From NCBI RefSeq assembly GCF_001623875.1, contig NZ_LWAE01000001.1, positions 1,054,001-1,118,000 on the forward strand: 64,000 nucleotides of DNA, given 5' to 3'. Of this stretch, positions 26,217 through 37,554 are shown piece by piece. How positions within the stretch are numbered: position 1 is the stretch's first letter; the number at the start of each line of letters is the position of its first letter. The stretch is from Clostridium magnum DSM 2767 (GTDB lineage: Bacteria; Bacillota; Clostridia; Clostridiales; Clostridiaceae). The notes beneath the pieces are model-generated. The model searched no databases. It had not been told where the DNA came from and saw only the letters and a program-made list of their open reading frames with translations. The position numbers and the translations under genes are program-made.

Positions 26217-28172
26217 ATGGAGAACATAGAGGAAAAAGTGCAAGTCTATGATGTTACAGCATTGACTTCCTTAGAAAAGTTAGAACCGGTTCGTGTAAGG
26301 CCAGGTATGTATATAGGTTCTACGGGAATTAAAGGATTGCATCATTGTATATGGGAAGTACTAGATAATGCCATAGATGAGATATCCAATGGTTTTGGAA
26401 ATAAAGCCACTATAATTTTAAATAAGGATAAGAGTGTAACAGTAGTGGATAATGGTAGAGGAATACCTACTGGAATGCATCCTACAAAGAAAAAATCAGG
26501 GGTGGAGATGGTATTTACTGAACTACATACTGGTGGAAAGTTTAATAATGATGTATATAAAACTTCAGGTGGACTTCATGGTGTTGGAGCTGCTGTAGTT
26601 AACGCTCTTTCAAAATGGCTTGAAGTTGAAGTAAGACAAAATGGTCATATATATAAACAAAGATTTGAAAATGCCTACGATAAGACAGTAAAAAGAGAAA
26701 TGCCTGGAACACCTGTAACACAACTGAAAATAATTGGAGATACAACAGAAACTGGTACAAATGTAACCTTTATGCCAGATTCAGAAGTTTTTTCAACTAC
26801 AGACTTTAAATTCGATGTAATAGATGAAAGACTTCAGGAATTGGCTTTTCAGAATAAAGGAATAACACTAAAGCTTATTGATGATAGAAAAGAGGAAGTA
26901 GTAGAAAAGGAATATCACTCAGAGAGAGGACTTCTTGACTTTATAGATTACTTAAATGAAAGCAAAACTACACTACACAATCCTCCTATATTATTTGAAG
27001 GAGAAAGAGAAGTAAATGGTTTGAATATGTATGGTGAAGTATGTATTCAATTTACTGATTCTACTACTGAGTATATTGCCAGTTATGTAAATAATATCCC
27101 TACAACAGAATCAGGAACCCATGAAAGTGGCTTTAAGACTGGAATGACAAGAGCCTTTAAGGAATGGGCTAAAAAGCTAAACTTAGTGAAGGAAAAGGAT
27201 AAAGAGTTTGAAGGTGATGACCTAAGAGAAGGTATGACTGCTATAGTAAGAATTAAGATAAGCAATCCTATATTCGAAGGTCAAACTAAAACAAAGCTTG
27301 GAAATACAGAAGCCTATACTATGATGAATGATTTAGCATATACTAGGTTTTCTGAATGGATAGAGGATAATAAGGAGACTGCAGGATCATTAATAAATAA
27401 TGCAGTAGAAGCAGCAGCAAGAAGAGAAAAGATAAAGAAAATAAACGAAGCAGAAAAGAAAAAGATAGGAAAAGGTACAGCACCTCTAGCAGGAAAAATA
27501 GCGGTATGTACTTTAAAAGATTCCTCTGTTTGTGAGTTCATCGTAGTTGAGGGAGATTCAGCGGGAGGTTCTGCAAAACAGGCAAGGGATAGAAGATTCC
27601 AGACTATAATGCCTTCTAAAGGTAAAATTATGAATACTGAAAAGCAAAAGTTAGAAAATGTACTCGGAAGTGAAGAACTAAAAATATTTAATACTGCTAT
27701 TGGAACAGGAGTATTGGATAACTATAACGAGGCTGATTTGAAATATGACAAGATAATTATCTTGTCAGATGCGGATGTAGACGGGTACCATATTAGAACA
27801 CTATGGATGACATATATCTATAGATACATGAGACCACTGATTGCCAACGGACATCTTTATTTGGCGCAACCACCTTTATATAAAGTATACAAGCAAGGAA
27901 AAGGTGGAGAGGTATCAAAATATGCCTATAGTGATGAAGAATTGGAAAAGGCAAAGAAAGAGATTGGCAAGGGCAATTTGATACAGAGATACAAAGGATT
28001 AGGAGAAATGAATCCAGAACAGCTCTGGCAGACAACGCTAAATCCAGAGACAAGAACTCTTCATCAAATTACTATAGAGGATGCAGCAAAGGCGGAAAAA
28101 ATGGTGTCTCTTCTTATGGGAGAGGTAGTAGCTCCTAGAAAGAGCTACATGTATAAATATGCCGAGTTTTAA
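26217..28172 (+). CDS. parE: DNA topoisomerase IV subunit B (type IIA, GyrB/ParE)
   Basis: The 651-residue protein has the GHKL ATPase (WEVLDNAIDEIS, VVDNGRGIP, TSGGLHGVGAAVVNALS), the transducer domain and the Toprim domain (VEGDSAGGSAKQ, SDADVDGYHIRT, then RYKGLGEMNPEQLW). It forms with the next gene an ATP-driven enzyme that passes one DNA duplex through another. The two are 50 bp apart with good ribosome binding sites. I call it ParE rather than the primary GyrB because it is paired with a ParC-like gene away from any oriC genes. It could instead be a second gyrase. Confidence 0.88.
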   Translation: MENIEEKVQVYDVTALTSLEKLEPVRVRPGMYIGSTGIKGLHHCIWEVLDNAIDEISNGFGNKATIILNKDKSVTVVDNGRGIPTGMHPTKKKSGVEMVFTELHTGGKFNNDVYKTSGGLHGVGAAVVNALSKWLEVEVRQNGHIYKQRFENAYDKTVKREMPGTPVTQLKIIGDTTETGTNVTFMPDSEVFSTTDFKFDVIDERLQELAFQNKGITLKLIDDRKEEVVEKEYHSERGLLDFIDYLNESKTTLHNPPILFEGEREVNGLNMYGEVCIQFTDSTTEYIASYVNNIPTTESGTHESGFKTGMTRAFKEWAKKLNLVKEKDKEFEGDDLREGMTAIVRIKISNPIFEGQTKTKLGNTEAYTMMNDLAYTRFSEWIEDNKETAGSLINNAVEAAARREKIKKINEAEKKKIGKGTAPLAGKIAVCTLKDSSVCEFIVVEGDSAGGSAKQARDRRFQTIMPSKGKIMNTEKQKLENVLGSEELKIFNTAIGTGVLDNYNEADLKYDKIIILSDADVDGYHIRTLWMTYIYRYMRPLIANGHLYLAQPPLYKVYKQGKGGEVSKYAYSDEELEKAKKEIGKGNLIQRYKGLGEMNPEQLWQTTLNPETRTLHQITIEDAAKAEKMVSLLMGEVVAPRKSYMYKYAEF

Positions 28173-28222
28173 TATGTGTATTGAAAAAGATAATAACTAC
28201 AAGATAAACAGGAGGATTATGT

Positions 28223-31090
28223 ATGTCTAAGAAAATAATAGTTCCTCGTGACAAAAATATAGTAAAAGTTTCTATTGAAGAAGCTATGCCAGATAACTAT
28301 CTTCCTTATGCAGTAGAGGTTGCTAAGGATAGAGCGCTTCCAGATGTACGTGATGGACTTAAGCCTGTGCACAGAAGAATAATATATGGTTCATATATGC
28401 TTAAGGCTTTTCCTGATAAGCCTTATTATAAATCAGCTAGAATAGTGGGGGATATCCTAGGTAAATACCATCCGCATGGAGATACTTCTGTCTATGATGC
28501 TATGGTAATACTTGCACAGGATTTTACTACAAGAAAGCCATTAATAGATGGACAAGGAAATTGGGGATCTATGGATGGGGACAGTGCGGCGGCAATGCGT
28601 TACACTGAAGCAAGATTAACACCTATTGCCATGGAAATGATTAGGGATATAGATAAAGGAGTAGTTAATATGGTAGATAACTACTCCAACTCTGAAAAAG
28701 AACCAGAGGTTTTGCCAGCTAGATATCCAAACCTACTTGTAAATGGAGCTTTTGGAATAGCAGTAGGACTTGCTACAAATATACCGCCGCATAATTTAGG
28801 GGAAGTAATAGATGCTTCCATAGCTTGTATGGATAATCCGGAGATAAATACAAAGGAGCTTATGCATTACATAAAAGGACCGGACCTTCCTACTGGCGGA
28901 ATTATAATAGGTAAGAATTCTATGCTGTCTGCATATGAAACTGGAGAAGGTAGAGTTACTTTAAGAGCAAAAACTTTCATAGAACGATTGGAAAGTGGAA
29001 GACTAGGAATTGTAATAACTGAATTTCCTTATAGAAGAAGTAAAGCAAAGCTTCTTCAAATTATATCAGAAATGACAGCTGACAAAAAACACTCAAAGGC
29101 TTTAGAGGCTATTTCGGATATAAGAGACGAATCCGATAGAACTGGAGTTAGGGCTGTAATAGAGTTTAGAAAATCTGCAGATGAAGATGTTGTAGACAAA
29201 GTACTTAAATACTTATTTAAAAGAACGGATTTACAATGTAATATTTCGTATAATATGGTTGCTATAGCAGAAGGAAAACCTCAAACTTTAGGACTTAAGC
29301 CTATACTTCATCATTACATAAATCATCAAAAGGAAGTAGTAACAAAAAGAACAGAGAGAGAACTTGAAATAGCAGAGAAAAGATTTCATGTAGTTGAAGG
29401 TTTCATAAAGGCTATAGGTATAATGGATCAGATTATAGAGACTATAAGAGCCTCTAAGTCTAAAAAAGATGCAGGTAAGAATCTTATGGATAAGTTTGGA
29501 TTTACTGAAATTCAGGCTGAAGCTATACTAGAGCTTATGCTTTACAGACTTACAGGTCTTGAAATTGTAGCCTTTGAAAAGGAACATAAAGAGCTTGAAC
29601 GACAAATAAAAAAGCTTAAGAAGATACTTGGAAGTGAAAAAGAGCTTTTAAGTGTAATAAAAAAAGAACTTTTAGAAATAAAAGAAAGATTTGCTGATAA
29701 TAGAAAAACAGTTATAGTTGAAAATGACGAAGAAGCTAAAATAGACATAGAAGAGCTTATAGTAGAGGAAGATATAGTGATCACTATGTCAAATGAAGGC
29801 TTCATAAAGAGAATTCCTGTAAAAACCTATAATCGTCTAAATACAGGTGTTGAAGATATCGAATATAGAGAAGGAGACTTTAATAAATTTCTTATAAATT
29901 CTAATACAAAAAACAGTTTAATGTTCTTTACTGATAAGGGAAATATGTATCAAAGTAAAGGGATAAATATTCCAGAGTTTAAATGGAAAGAAAAAGGGGA
30001 AAGACTAGATAGCTTAATAAGAGGTCTAGATTTATCGCAAGAGAAAATAATAGCATTTTACTCTATAGATAATTTAGCTGCTCAAAAGGATTTTATATTC
30101 TTTACTAGCAGTGGGTGTATGAAGAAGACGGGTATAGATAAGTTTAATACAAACTATACAAAAATCATGGCACTAAAGTTGAAAGGTGAAGAAAATCTTC
30201 TAGAAGTTAAATTAGTAGATAGAGATAGAGAAGAAAAGTTTATTAATATAGTAACTGAAAAAGGACTGAATTTTACAATTGAGGAACCCAAAATAGAAGC
30301 AGCAGATAGAGGGATAATAAATACCCAGTTGTTTAATTTATCCTTAAGTGATAGAGTCACTGAAGTAGATTTTACAGAAGAATTTTCATATAAAGCCTTT
30401 AGTGTAACTATAGATAAACAAGGAATAATTAAAATATCAGATAAACAAGTGAGTCGAGGCAGGAGTACTTTTACTAATTCATCTAGCAGGATATTAGTAT
30501 TTTCAAGTGATGGAAATGTATTTTCAGTACCGGCGGTAATGCTTCAAAATTTAGGTCAAAAGAGTATAAATATAAATGAAATTTGGGATAACATTGATCA
30601 AAATAAAATTTTAAGTATAATTTCAGTTAGCAACTTTGAAGAAGCTGGATGTATATACTTCTTTACTAAAAAAGGAATGGTAAAGAAAACAGCTTTAAGT
30701 GAATTTAAAGGTGAGTATCTTAAAACTGTTGGATATAAATTCAAATCCGATACAGACAGTTTGATAAGTGTAAAATATATTAAAGGTAATGACGAAGAAA
30801 TTCTATTAATAACTAAAAAGGCAATGGCTATTAGATTTAGTGGAGAAAGTGTAAGCTTCATGGGAAAAATAGCTGCTGGTGTAACTGGTATAAGTCTTAA
30901 AGATGATGATGAGGTAATTTATGCTGATATACTTAATAATGTAGGAAATTTAGAAAAGAATGTTTTAATAAAATCAAAGTATAATGAGCAAAAGACAAAT
31001 GTTGAAGATATTAAACTTCAAAATAGAGCAGGAAGAGGAAAAAACCTAATGTTATTGGTTATGGATGATAACATAATGGAAGTGAAATAG
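28223..31090 (+). CDS. parC: DNA topoisomerase IV subunit A (GyrA/ParC)
   Basis: The 955-residue protein is long for ParC. The winged-helix breakage domain has the catalytic Tyr in [10 protein letters not shown] and the quinolone-pocket segment [12 protein letters not shown], where Thr replaces the usual Ser. The coiled-coil arm is at ~360-500. The C-terminal ~450 residues form the DNA-wrapping propeller (repeats such as [25 protein letters not shown] and [10 protein letters not shown]). I see no GyrA box, which favours decatenase (Topo IV) over gyrase activity. It is co-transcribed with parE. Confidence 0.87.
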   Translation: MSKKIIVPRDKNIVKVSIEEAMPDNYLPYAVEVAKDRALPDVRDGLKPVHRRIIYGSYMLKAFPDKPYYKSARIVGDILGKYHPHGDTSVYDAMVILAQDFTTRKPLIDGQGNWGSMDGDSAAAMRYTEARLTPIAMEMIRDIDKGVVNMVDNYSNSEKEPEVLPARYPNLLVNGAFGIAVGLATNIPPHNLGEVIDASIACMDNPEINTKELMHYIKGPDLPTGGIIIGKNSMLSAYETGEGRVTLRAKTFIERLESGRLGIVITEFPYRRSKAKLLQIISEMTADKKHSKALEAISDIRDESDRTGVRAVIEFRKSADEDVVDKVLKYLFKRTDLQCNISYNMVAIAEGKPQTLGLKPILHHYINHQKEVVTKRTERELEIAEKRFHVVEGFIKAIGIMDQIIETIRASKSKKDAGKNLMDKFGFTEIQAEAILELMLYRLTGLEIVAFEKEHKELERQIKKLKKILGSEKELLSVIKKELLEIKERFADNRKTVIVENDEEAKIDIEELIVEEDIVITMSNEGFIKRIPVKTYNRLNTGVEDIEYREGDFNKFLINSNTKNSLMFFTDKGNMYQSKGINIPEFKWKEKGERLDSLIRGLDLSQEKIIAFYSIDNLAAQKDFIFFTSSGCMKKTGIDKFNTNYTKIMALKLKGEENLLEVKLVDRDREEKFINIVTEKGLNFTIEEPKIEAADRGIINTQLFNLSLSDRVTEVDFTEEFSYKAFSVTIDKQGIIKISDKQVSRGRSTFTNSSSRILVFSSDGNVFSVPAVMLQNLGQKSININEIWDNIDQNKILSIISVSNFEEAGCIYFFTKKGMVKKTALSEFKGEYLKTVGYKFKSDTDSLISVKYIKGNDEEILLITKKAMAIRFSGESVSFMGKIAAGVTGISLKDDDEVIYADILNNVGNLEKNVLIKSKYNEQKTNVEDIKLQNRAGRGKNLMLLVMDDNIMEVK

Positions 31091-31272
31091 TTTACTTAGA
31101 GTTTAAGATTTATCAATATTTGCAGCAAAATTACTTTTTAATTACTTATATAAATAAAAAAGTAGCGAGATAAAAATATTGTGAAAAATGAATGCGTTAG
31201 AAGTCAAAACTTGCATTATTTATCGAGAGTTAGATAATTTTTTAACAAAAATAAAATAAAAGTATTTTTATC
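31091..31272. other. Intergenic between parC and the glpF promoter
   Basis: No gene is seen. A weak A/T hairpin around 31130-31165 may end the parC transcript. Confidence 0.35.
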
Positions 31273-31301
31273 TTGCAATTTTAAAACATTTCAGCTATAA
31301 T
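31273..31301 (+). promoter_or_regulatory. Promoter of glpF
   Basis: TTGCAA 31273-31278 and TATAAT 31296-31301 are 17 bp apart. Transcription would start near 31308, giving a leader of about 175 nt that contains the terminator at 31338-31396. Confidence 0.65.
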
Positions 31302-31337
31302 TTAATTAAAGATTATAAAGATGGCAGAGATTTGGAG

Positions 31338-31396
31338 AGCCGTATTTTAAAAAATCATTTTTTATGATTATGATTTTTTTAAGGTACGGCTTTTTT
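31338..31396 (+). promoter_or_regulatory. Leader terminator of glpF, likely GlpP antitermination site
   Basis: AGCCGTATTTTAAAAAATCAT (31338-31358) can pair with the sequence ending AAGGTACGGCT near 31391, followed by six T. It lies between the promoter and glpF and would stop transcription unless prevented. GlpP-type proteins bind such leaders in Bacillus when glycerol-3-phosphate is present, and glpP is the next gene. Confidence 0.65.
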
Positions 31397-31482
31397 GTTA
31401 TCTTAATAATTACCTTTGACGTAATCGGTTACAAGAGGAGACTAAAAATTATTCAAAATTTTTAATTTAGGGGGGTATCAAA

Positions 31483-32187
31483 ATGTCACATTTTATGGCA
31501 GAATTTCTAGGAACAATGATCCTAATTTTACTTGGAGATGGTGTTGTTGCTAACTGTTTACTAAACAAAAGTAAAGGACAAAATGGAGGTTGGATGGTTA
31601 TAACTACTGGATGGGCTTTTGCTGTTGGACTACCTGCTTTCATATTTGGTGGTATCAGTGGTGCTCATTTTAATCCAGCATTAACAATAGCATTGGCTGC
31701 TATTGGTAAATTTCCAGCTGCAGAGGTGCCGACATACATTATAGCACAAATGTTAGGCGCTATTGTGGGAGCTGCTTTAGTATGGTTAACTTATTTACCG
31801 CACTGGGCAGAAACAGATGATAAGGGAGCTAAATTGGGTATATTCTGTACAGGCCCTGCAATAAGAAACTTACCATCAAACTTTTTAACTGAAGTAATTG
31901 CTACATTCATGCTTGTATTTATAATTTTAGGAATTGGTACAGTAAAAGCAGCAGATGGTCTTTCAATAGGTGTTGTAACTGCATTGATTTGGGGTTTAGG
32001 TTTATCACTTGGTGGACCAACAGGATATGCTTTAAATCCAGCAAGAGACTTAGGACCAAGAATAGCACATGCCATACTACCTATAGCTGGTAAAGGTGAT
32101 TCAGACTGGTCATACTCATGGGTTCCAGTTTTAGGGCCAGTAGTTGGTGCAATTTTAGCTGGATTAGTATTTGTATCAGTATTTTAA
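31483..32187 (+). CDS. glpF: Glycerol uptake facilitator (aquaglyceroporin)
   Basis: The 234-residue membrane protein has six helices and both half-helix motifs of the MIP family, GAHFNPALT and YALNPARDLGPR. The Asp after the second NPA is typical of glycerol-conducting members. It lets glycerol diffuse into the cell, where GlpK traps it. The gene follows a terminator-containing leader and precedes glpP and glpK, so the three form one glycerol uptake locus. The start has a GGGGG site. Confidence 0.93.
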   Translation: MSHFMAEFLGTMILILLGDGVVANCLLNKSKGQNGGWMVITTGWAFAVGLPAFIFGGISGAHFNPALTIALAAIGKFPAAEVPTYIIAQMLGAIVGAALVWLTYLPHWAETDDKGAKLGIFCTGPAIRNLPSNFLTEVIATFMLVFIILGIGTVKAADGLSIGVVTALIWGLGLSLGGPTGYALNPARDLGPRIAHAILPIAGKGDSDWSYSWVPVLGPVVGAILAGLVFVSVF

Positions 32188-32314
32188 TAGAATTTAAATT
32201 AGGGGTATAATCTTGGGGCTCATTAAATAATTTAATTTAAGCTTGAAACGAATATCAAAGATGATAAAATTATATACTATACTATTAAATTTAAAGTTTA
32301 AAGGAGTCCTGAGG

Positions 32315-32878
32315 ATGAAAAACCTAAAAGAGATATTGGTAGAGAACCCGATTATAGCAGCAATAAGGAACGATAAAGATTTAAAAAAGGCATTACAAAG
32401 TAAAGCTTCTATAGTGTTTGTACTTTATGGAGATGTTATAAACATAGCCAAAGTATGCAAAATGCTAGAGGAAAAAGGAAAAATTGTTTTTGTACATGTA
32501 GATTTTATTGATGGTTTAAAGGGAGATTCAGCAGGTATAAAATTTATAAAAGAATTTGCCAAACCCCATGGAATAATAAGCACTAAAGCTTCAAATATTA
32601 AGTGCGGCAATAATATAGGATTATATACTATTCAAAGACTTTTTGTGATAGATTCACTTTCATTAAATACAGGCATAAATAATATTCAAGAAAATAAACC
32701 AAATGCAGTAGAAGTTATGCCTGGTGTTGCAAGTAAAATAATAAGCTCTTTAGAACAAAAGGTACATGTACCAATAATCGCTGGAGGGCTAATAAAAAAT
32801 AAAAAAGATGTAATGGATTCATTGGCAGCAGGAGCAATAGCTATATCTACTACAGCAGATGCTCTGTGGGATTTGTAA
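32315..32878 (+). CDS. glpP: Glycerol-3-phosphate-responsive antiterminator
   Basis: ATG 32315 with AAAGGAG upstream fits the family start (MKNLKEILVENPIIAAI); the earlier in-frame ATG at 32243 has no site. The ~187-residue protein has the GlpP TIM-barrel pattern: VHVDFIDGLKGD, IISTKASNIKCG, QRLFVIDSLSL, EVMPGVASKII and PIIAGGLIKNKKDV. It binds glycerol-3-phosphate and then the leader RNA of glp genes, preventing termination. The glpF leader at 31338-31396 is the obvious target. Confidence 0.9.
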   Translation: MKNLKEILVENPIIAAIRNDKDLKKALQSKASIVFVLYGDVINIAKVCKMLEEKGKIVFVHVDFIDGLKGDSAGIKFIKEFAKPHGIISTKASNIKCGNNIGLYTIQRLFVIDSLSLNTGINNIQENKPNAVEVMPGVASKIISSLEQKVHVPIIAGGLIKNKKDVMDSLAAGAIAISTTADALWDL

Positions 32879-32887
32879 ACAAAATTA

Positions 32888-34468
<1,581 letters not shown>

Positions 34469-34500
34469 TAAAAAACTCTAATTAAATATAAGAGATAGCA

Positions 34501-34712
34501 AACCTCTGTGGCTGGCAGATCCGTAGTGTTCTGTCAGTCTTCACTTAAAGAACAACCTCTAATACTGGCTCAACTTTAAAAAGGCCATTTTTTTCAATGC
34601 TTCCTTTGGAAGCTGAAAAAAATGAAGCCTTTTTAAAATCGCCAGTATAAGAGGTTGTAATCTTTTGTTCAAAGCTGACTGCCACACTACACACCTATCA
34701 GCCACACAGGTT
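34501..34712. repeat. 212-bp imperfect palindrome
   Basis: The left half (AACCTCTGTGGCTG, AACCTCTAATACTGGC, AAAAAGGCCAT, CTTCC) is mirrored in the right half (GGAAG, ATGAAGCCTTTTT, GCCAGTATAAGAGGTT, CAGCCACACAGGTT) around the apex near 34606. It would fold into one very long RNA or DNA hairpin. It could be a MITE-like element, a strong bidirectional terminator after glpK, or both. No coding frame is present. Confidence 0.7.
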
Positions 34713-34761
34713 AAAAATTTCTTGATTTAATGAAATTATTTAAGTAACTTGGGGGATGACT

Positions 34762-36645
34762 ATGAAGAAAACGAGGATAATTATTATAGAGAGCATTGGT
34801 ATTATTTGTTTAAATCTATGTTTATTTCTAGTTGGAGGGATTAATTTTAATTCTATGTGGATGCTAACAGCTGGAAGTATTCTAATTATAACATTATGTA
34901 TGTACTTCTTAGGTTGGGAGACTAAAGAAAAGATAGACGAAAAGCAGACTGAGATTTATAAGAAAGAAGAACATTATGAACAAATATCTTTAACTTGGCA
35001 GACTATAGGTTTTGATATTCAGCAGCTTCTATGGTTGTGTAAGGATAGTATGAAAACACTATCAAATTTAGTTAAAGTTGCCTATGAGGTGGAAAAGTAC
35101 AGTGAACAAAATAATGCTAGTACTGAAGAAATAAATGCGGGGATTAATGAATTTGTTAGTATAACAGAAAAACTTAATAATGATTTAATTGCAATGGAGG
35201 AGGATTCTAAAAAATCTTCTGAACTATTGAAAAATAATAAAGAATCTATGGAAGATATCGGGGGGCATTTAACCAGTTTAGGTATCAGCATGGAGGAGGT
35301 TTCGGAGGGGAACTTAAAATTAAAAGATTCGTCAAAAAAAATTACTGACTTTGTACAATATATAAGAGAAATATCTAGTCAAACAAATCTATTAGCATTA
35401 AATGCATCTATTGAGGCTGCTAGAGCAGGAGAATCCGGAAAAGGTTTTGCAGTAGTAGCTGAGGAGATAAGAAAATTATCAGAAGAAACAGAAAATGCCG
35501 TTGTACAGATTGAAGGAATAGTTAAAGAAATAATGATTGAGGTAAATGAATCTAACAAATCAATAATCAGTTTTAGAGAAAGAATTGAGGAATTCCAAAT
35601 TTCCGCTAAAGAGTCGTTTAAATTAGTATCACAACTTGAATGCATAGTAAAGACAACAGTAGAGTCAATATTAAATTTAAGAAATATGTCTACAGAACAG
35701 GTTGCCACTTCTAATGAGATGGAAGTGGCAGTTAATACAGTGGCGTCTGCAGTTGAAAGAACCTATAATGTGGCTTGTGAGTCTATAAAAATGGTAGATT
35801 TGCAGGAAAATAAAAATAATGCTCTATTAAGCTATTGTAATAAATTAAGCAGCACAGCAGACTATATTCAGGAAATATTATCAAAGCTAAAGAAAGATAA
35901 TGAAATAATATTTGGAGTGAATCCTTTTACTGACCCAGAAAACATAAAAAATATGTATGTTCCCGTACTTGAGAGAATATGCCAAAGTATAGGCTATAAG
36001 GCAAGTGTAATTATAGTAAAAGATTATGATGCTTTAAAAAGCTACATAGAAAAAAATATTATTGATATAGGATGGTTTTCACCTTCTGCTTATGTAGATG
36101 CACGTGAAAAAGTTAATGTTGTACCTATTGCTACACCAAAAATTAATGGCAAAACATCCTATAACGGATACATAATAGTGAAAAAAGATAGTGAAATTAA
36201 AAATATAAATGACTTAAAAGACAAATCCTTTGGCTATGTAGATAAAAAAAGTGCTTCGGGATATTTATATGCTAGGCATATATTAAAACAAAATAACATA
36301 AATCCAGATACAATTTTTAAAAATACTTCATTTTTAGGAAGTCATGATAATGTAATAAATGCAGTCCTATCAGGAGAAATTGACGCTGGAGCTACTTATA
36401 ATGAAGCACTGGATAATGTTCAAAGAAATGGTGTAGATATAAGCAATATAAAAATAATTGCACAAACACAAGATATACCTAAGGATGCTATTGCGGCAAG
36501 TTCTAAATTAGATACAAAACTGATAAATAGGCTTCAGAAAGCTTTTGAGGAGTTTAATGACTTTCAGGGGATAAATACTATAGTAACAGGTTTTACAGCT
36601 GCACAGGACTGCAATTATGATGTTATAAGAGATATTATGCTATAA
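34762..36645 (+). CDS. Methyl-accepting chemotaxis-type protein fused to a C-terminal PhnD-like binding domain
   Basis: ATG 34762 is 6 nt past GGGGG. The ~627-residue protein starts with two membrane helices (~5-25 and ~30-48) separated by only a few residues, so there is no outside sensor domain. The MCP signalling coiled coil follows, with the hairpin tip [20 protein letters not shown] (about 205-225) and [15 protein letters not shown]. From ~375 to the end is a domain like the phosphonate-binding protein PhnD (PF12974 type): [69 protein letters not shown]. The binding domain would be cytoplasmic. Ligand unknown; phosphonate, phosphite or another oxyanion is a guess. Confidence 0.85.
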   Translation: MKKTRIIIIESIGIICLNLCLFLVGGINFNSMWMLTAGSILIITLCMYFLGWETKEKIDEKQTEIYKKEEHYEQISLTWQTIGFDIQQLLWLCKDSMKTLSNLVKVAYEVEKYSEQNNASTEEINAGINEFVSITEKLNNDLIAMEEDSKKSSELLKNNKESMEDIGGHLTSLGISMEEVSEGNLKLKDSSKKITDFVQYIREISSQTNLLALNASIEAARAGESGKGFAVVAEEIRKLSEETENAVVQIEGIVKEIMIEVNESNKSIISFRERIEEFQISAKESFKLVSQLECIVKTTVESILNLRNMSTEQVATSNEMEVAVNTVASAVERTYNVACESIKMVDLQENKNNALLSYCNKLSSTADYIQEILSKLKKDNEIIFGVNPFTDPENIKNMYVPVLERICQSIGYKASVIIVKDYDALKSYIEKNIIDIGWFSPSAYVDAREKVNVVPIATPKINGKTSYNGYIIVKKDSEIKNINDLKDKSFGYVDKKSASGYLYARHILKQNNINPDTIFKNTSFLGSHDNVINAVLSGEIDAGATYNEALDNVQRNGVDISNIKIIAQTQDIPKDAIAASSKLDTKLINRLQKAFEEFNDFQGINTIVTGFTAAQDCNYDVIRDIML

Positions 36646-36663
36646 TAGGGGATAAAGATATTT

Positions 36664-36704
36664 GAAATAAAATAACCGGCAGGTATGCTAGTATATTTTA
36701 TTTC
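36664..36704 (+). terminator. Probable terminator after the MCP gene
   Basis: GAAATAAAATA 36664-36674 and TATTTTATTTC 36694-36704 are a perfect 11-bp inverted repeat with a 19-nt loop. Confidence 0.5.
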
Positions 36705-36741
36705 AGATGCCTAATATATTAAAAAAGAAGGGTGATTAACT

Positions 36742-37341
36742 ATGAAAAAAGCAATAGTTTTACTTGCAAAGGGCTTTGAAGAGGTTGAAGCTCTTACTGT
36801 AGTTGATGTTTTAAGAAGGGGAGGAGTTCACTGCATAACTTGCTCTATTGATGGCTCAGAAGAAGTCTTAGGCTCTCACAGTATACATGTAAAAGCTAAC
36901 AATTTAATAGAAAAAGTTGATGTAGATAAATATGATGCATTAGTTATTCCTGGAGGGATGCCTGGGGCTGCTAATTTAAGAGATAGTGAAAAAGTTATTG
37001 AGCTTGTGAAAAAGTTTAATGCTGAAGACAAGATTTTAGCAGCTATATGTGCTGGGCCAATAGTCTTAGGGAGGGCAGGAGTGATAGAAGGTAAAAAGGT
37101 TACATCTTATCCAGGTTTTGAAGGAGAGTTGGGCGCAGTAACATATTGTAAGGATATTGTGGCTCAGGATGGTAATATTATAACAAGTAGAGGACCTGCA
37201 ACTGCTATGTATTTTTCATTTAAAATACTAGAGAACTTAGCAGATAGGAAAACTGTTGACGATTTAAAAGAAGCTATGCTTGTGAAATTTGTGGAAGATG
37301 AACAAAAGAAATTGTTAATAAAAGATGTACATTTTTCATAA
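36742..37341 (+). CDS. DJ-1/PfpI (ThiJ) family protein
   Basis: The 199-residue protein has the DJ-1 fold motifs: early acid in KGFEEVEALTVVD, IPGGMPGAANLRD, and the nucleophile elbow LAAICAGP with its Cys near residue 104, followed by GKKVTSYPG. Members act as deglycases/glyoxalases, chaperones or stress proteins; the sequence does not decide. The C-terminal ~20 residues (KFVEDEQKKLLIKDV) extend beyond the usual domain. It is monocistronic with a GGGTGA site. Confidence 0.85.
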   Translation: MKKAIVLLAKGFEEVEALTVVDVLRRGGVHCITCSIDGSEEVLGSHSIHVKANNLIEKVDVDKYDALVIPGGMPGAANLRDSEKVIELVKKFNAEDKILAAICAGPIVLGRAGVIEGKKVTSYPGFEGELGAVTYCKDIVAQDGNIITSRGPATAMYFSFKILENLADRKTVDDLKEAMLVKFVEDEQKKLLIKDVHFS

Positions 37342-37554
37342 TTAGAAGAGTTTGAAAATATTGATATTTAACTTATATTAAGCATTACTGCAAAAAACAA
37401 CTAAAATATAAACTTTTTATGAATAAACAGAAAAATTTAAGCCAAAATACATGAAAAATATGACTTTATAGGATTATGCTAAAACTTAAAGATAATATAT
37501 AATCATTCCATACCTAAAAAGTTTATAAAAATTTAATTTTTAGAGGTGTGGACA

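Noticed and set aside
37342..37554. c-di-AMP (ydaO/yuaA) riboswitch in front of kimA
   Set aside because: KimA genes often carry it, but this region is A/T-rich without the G-rich paired segments the riboswitch needs.
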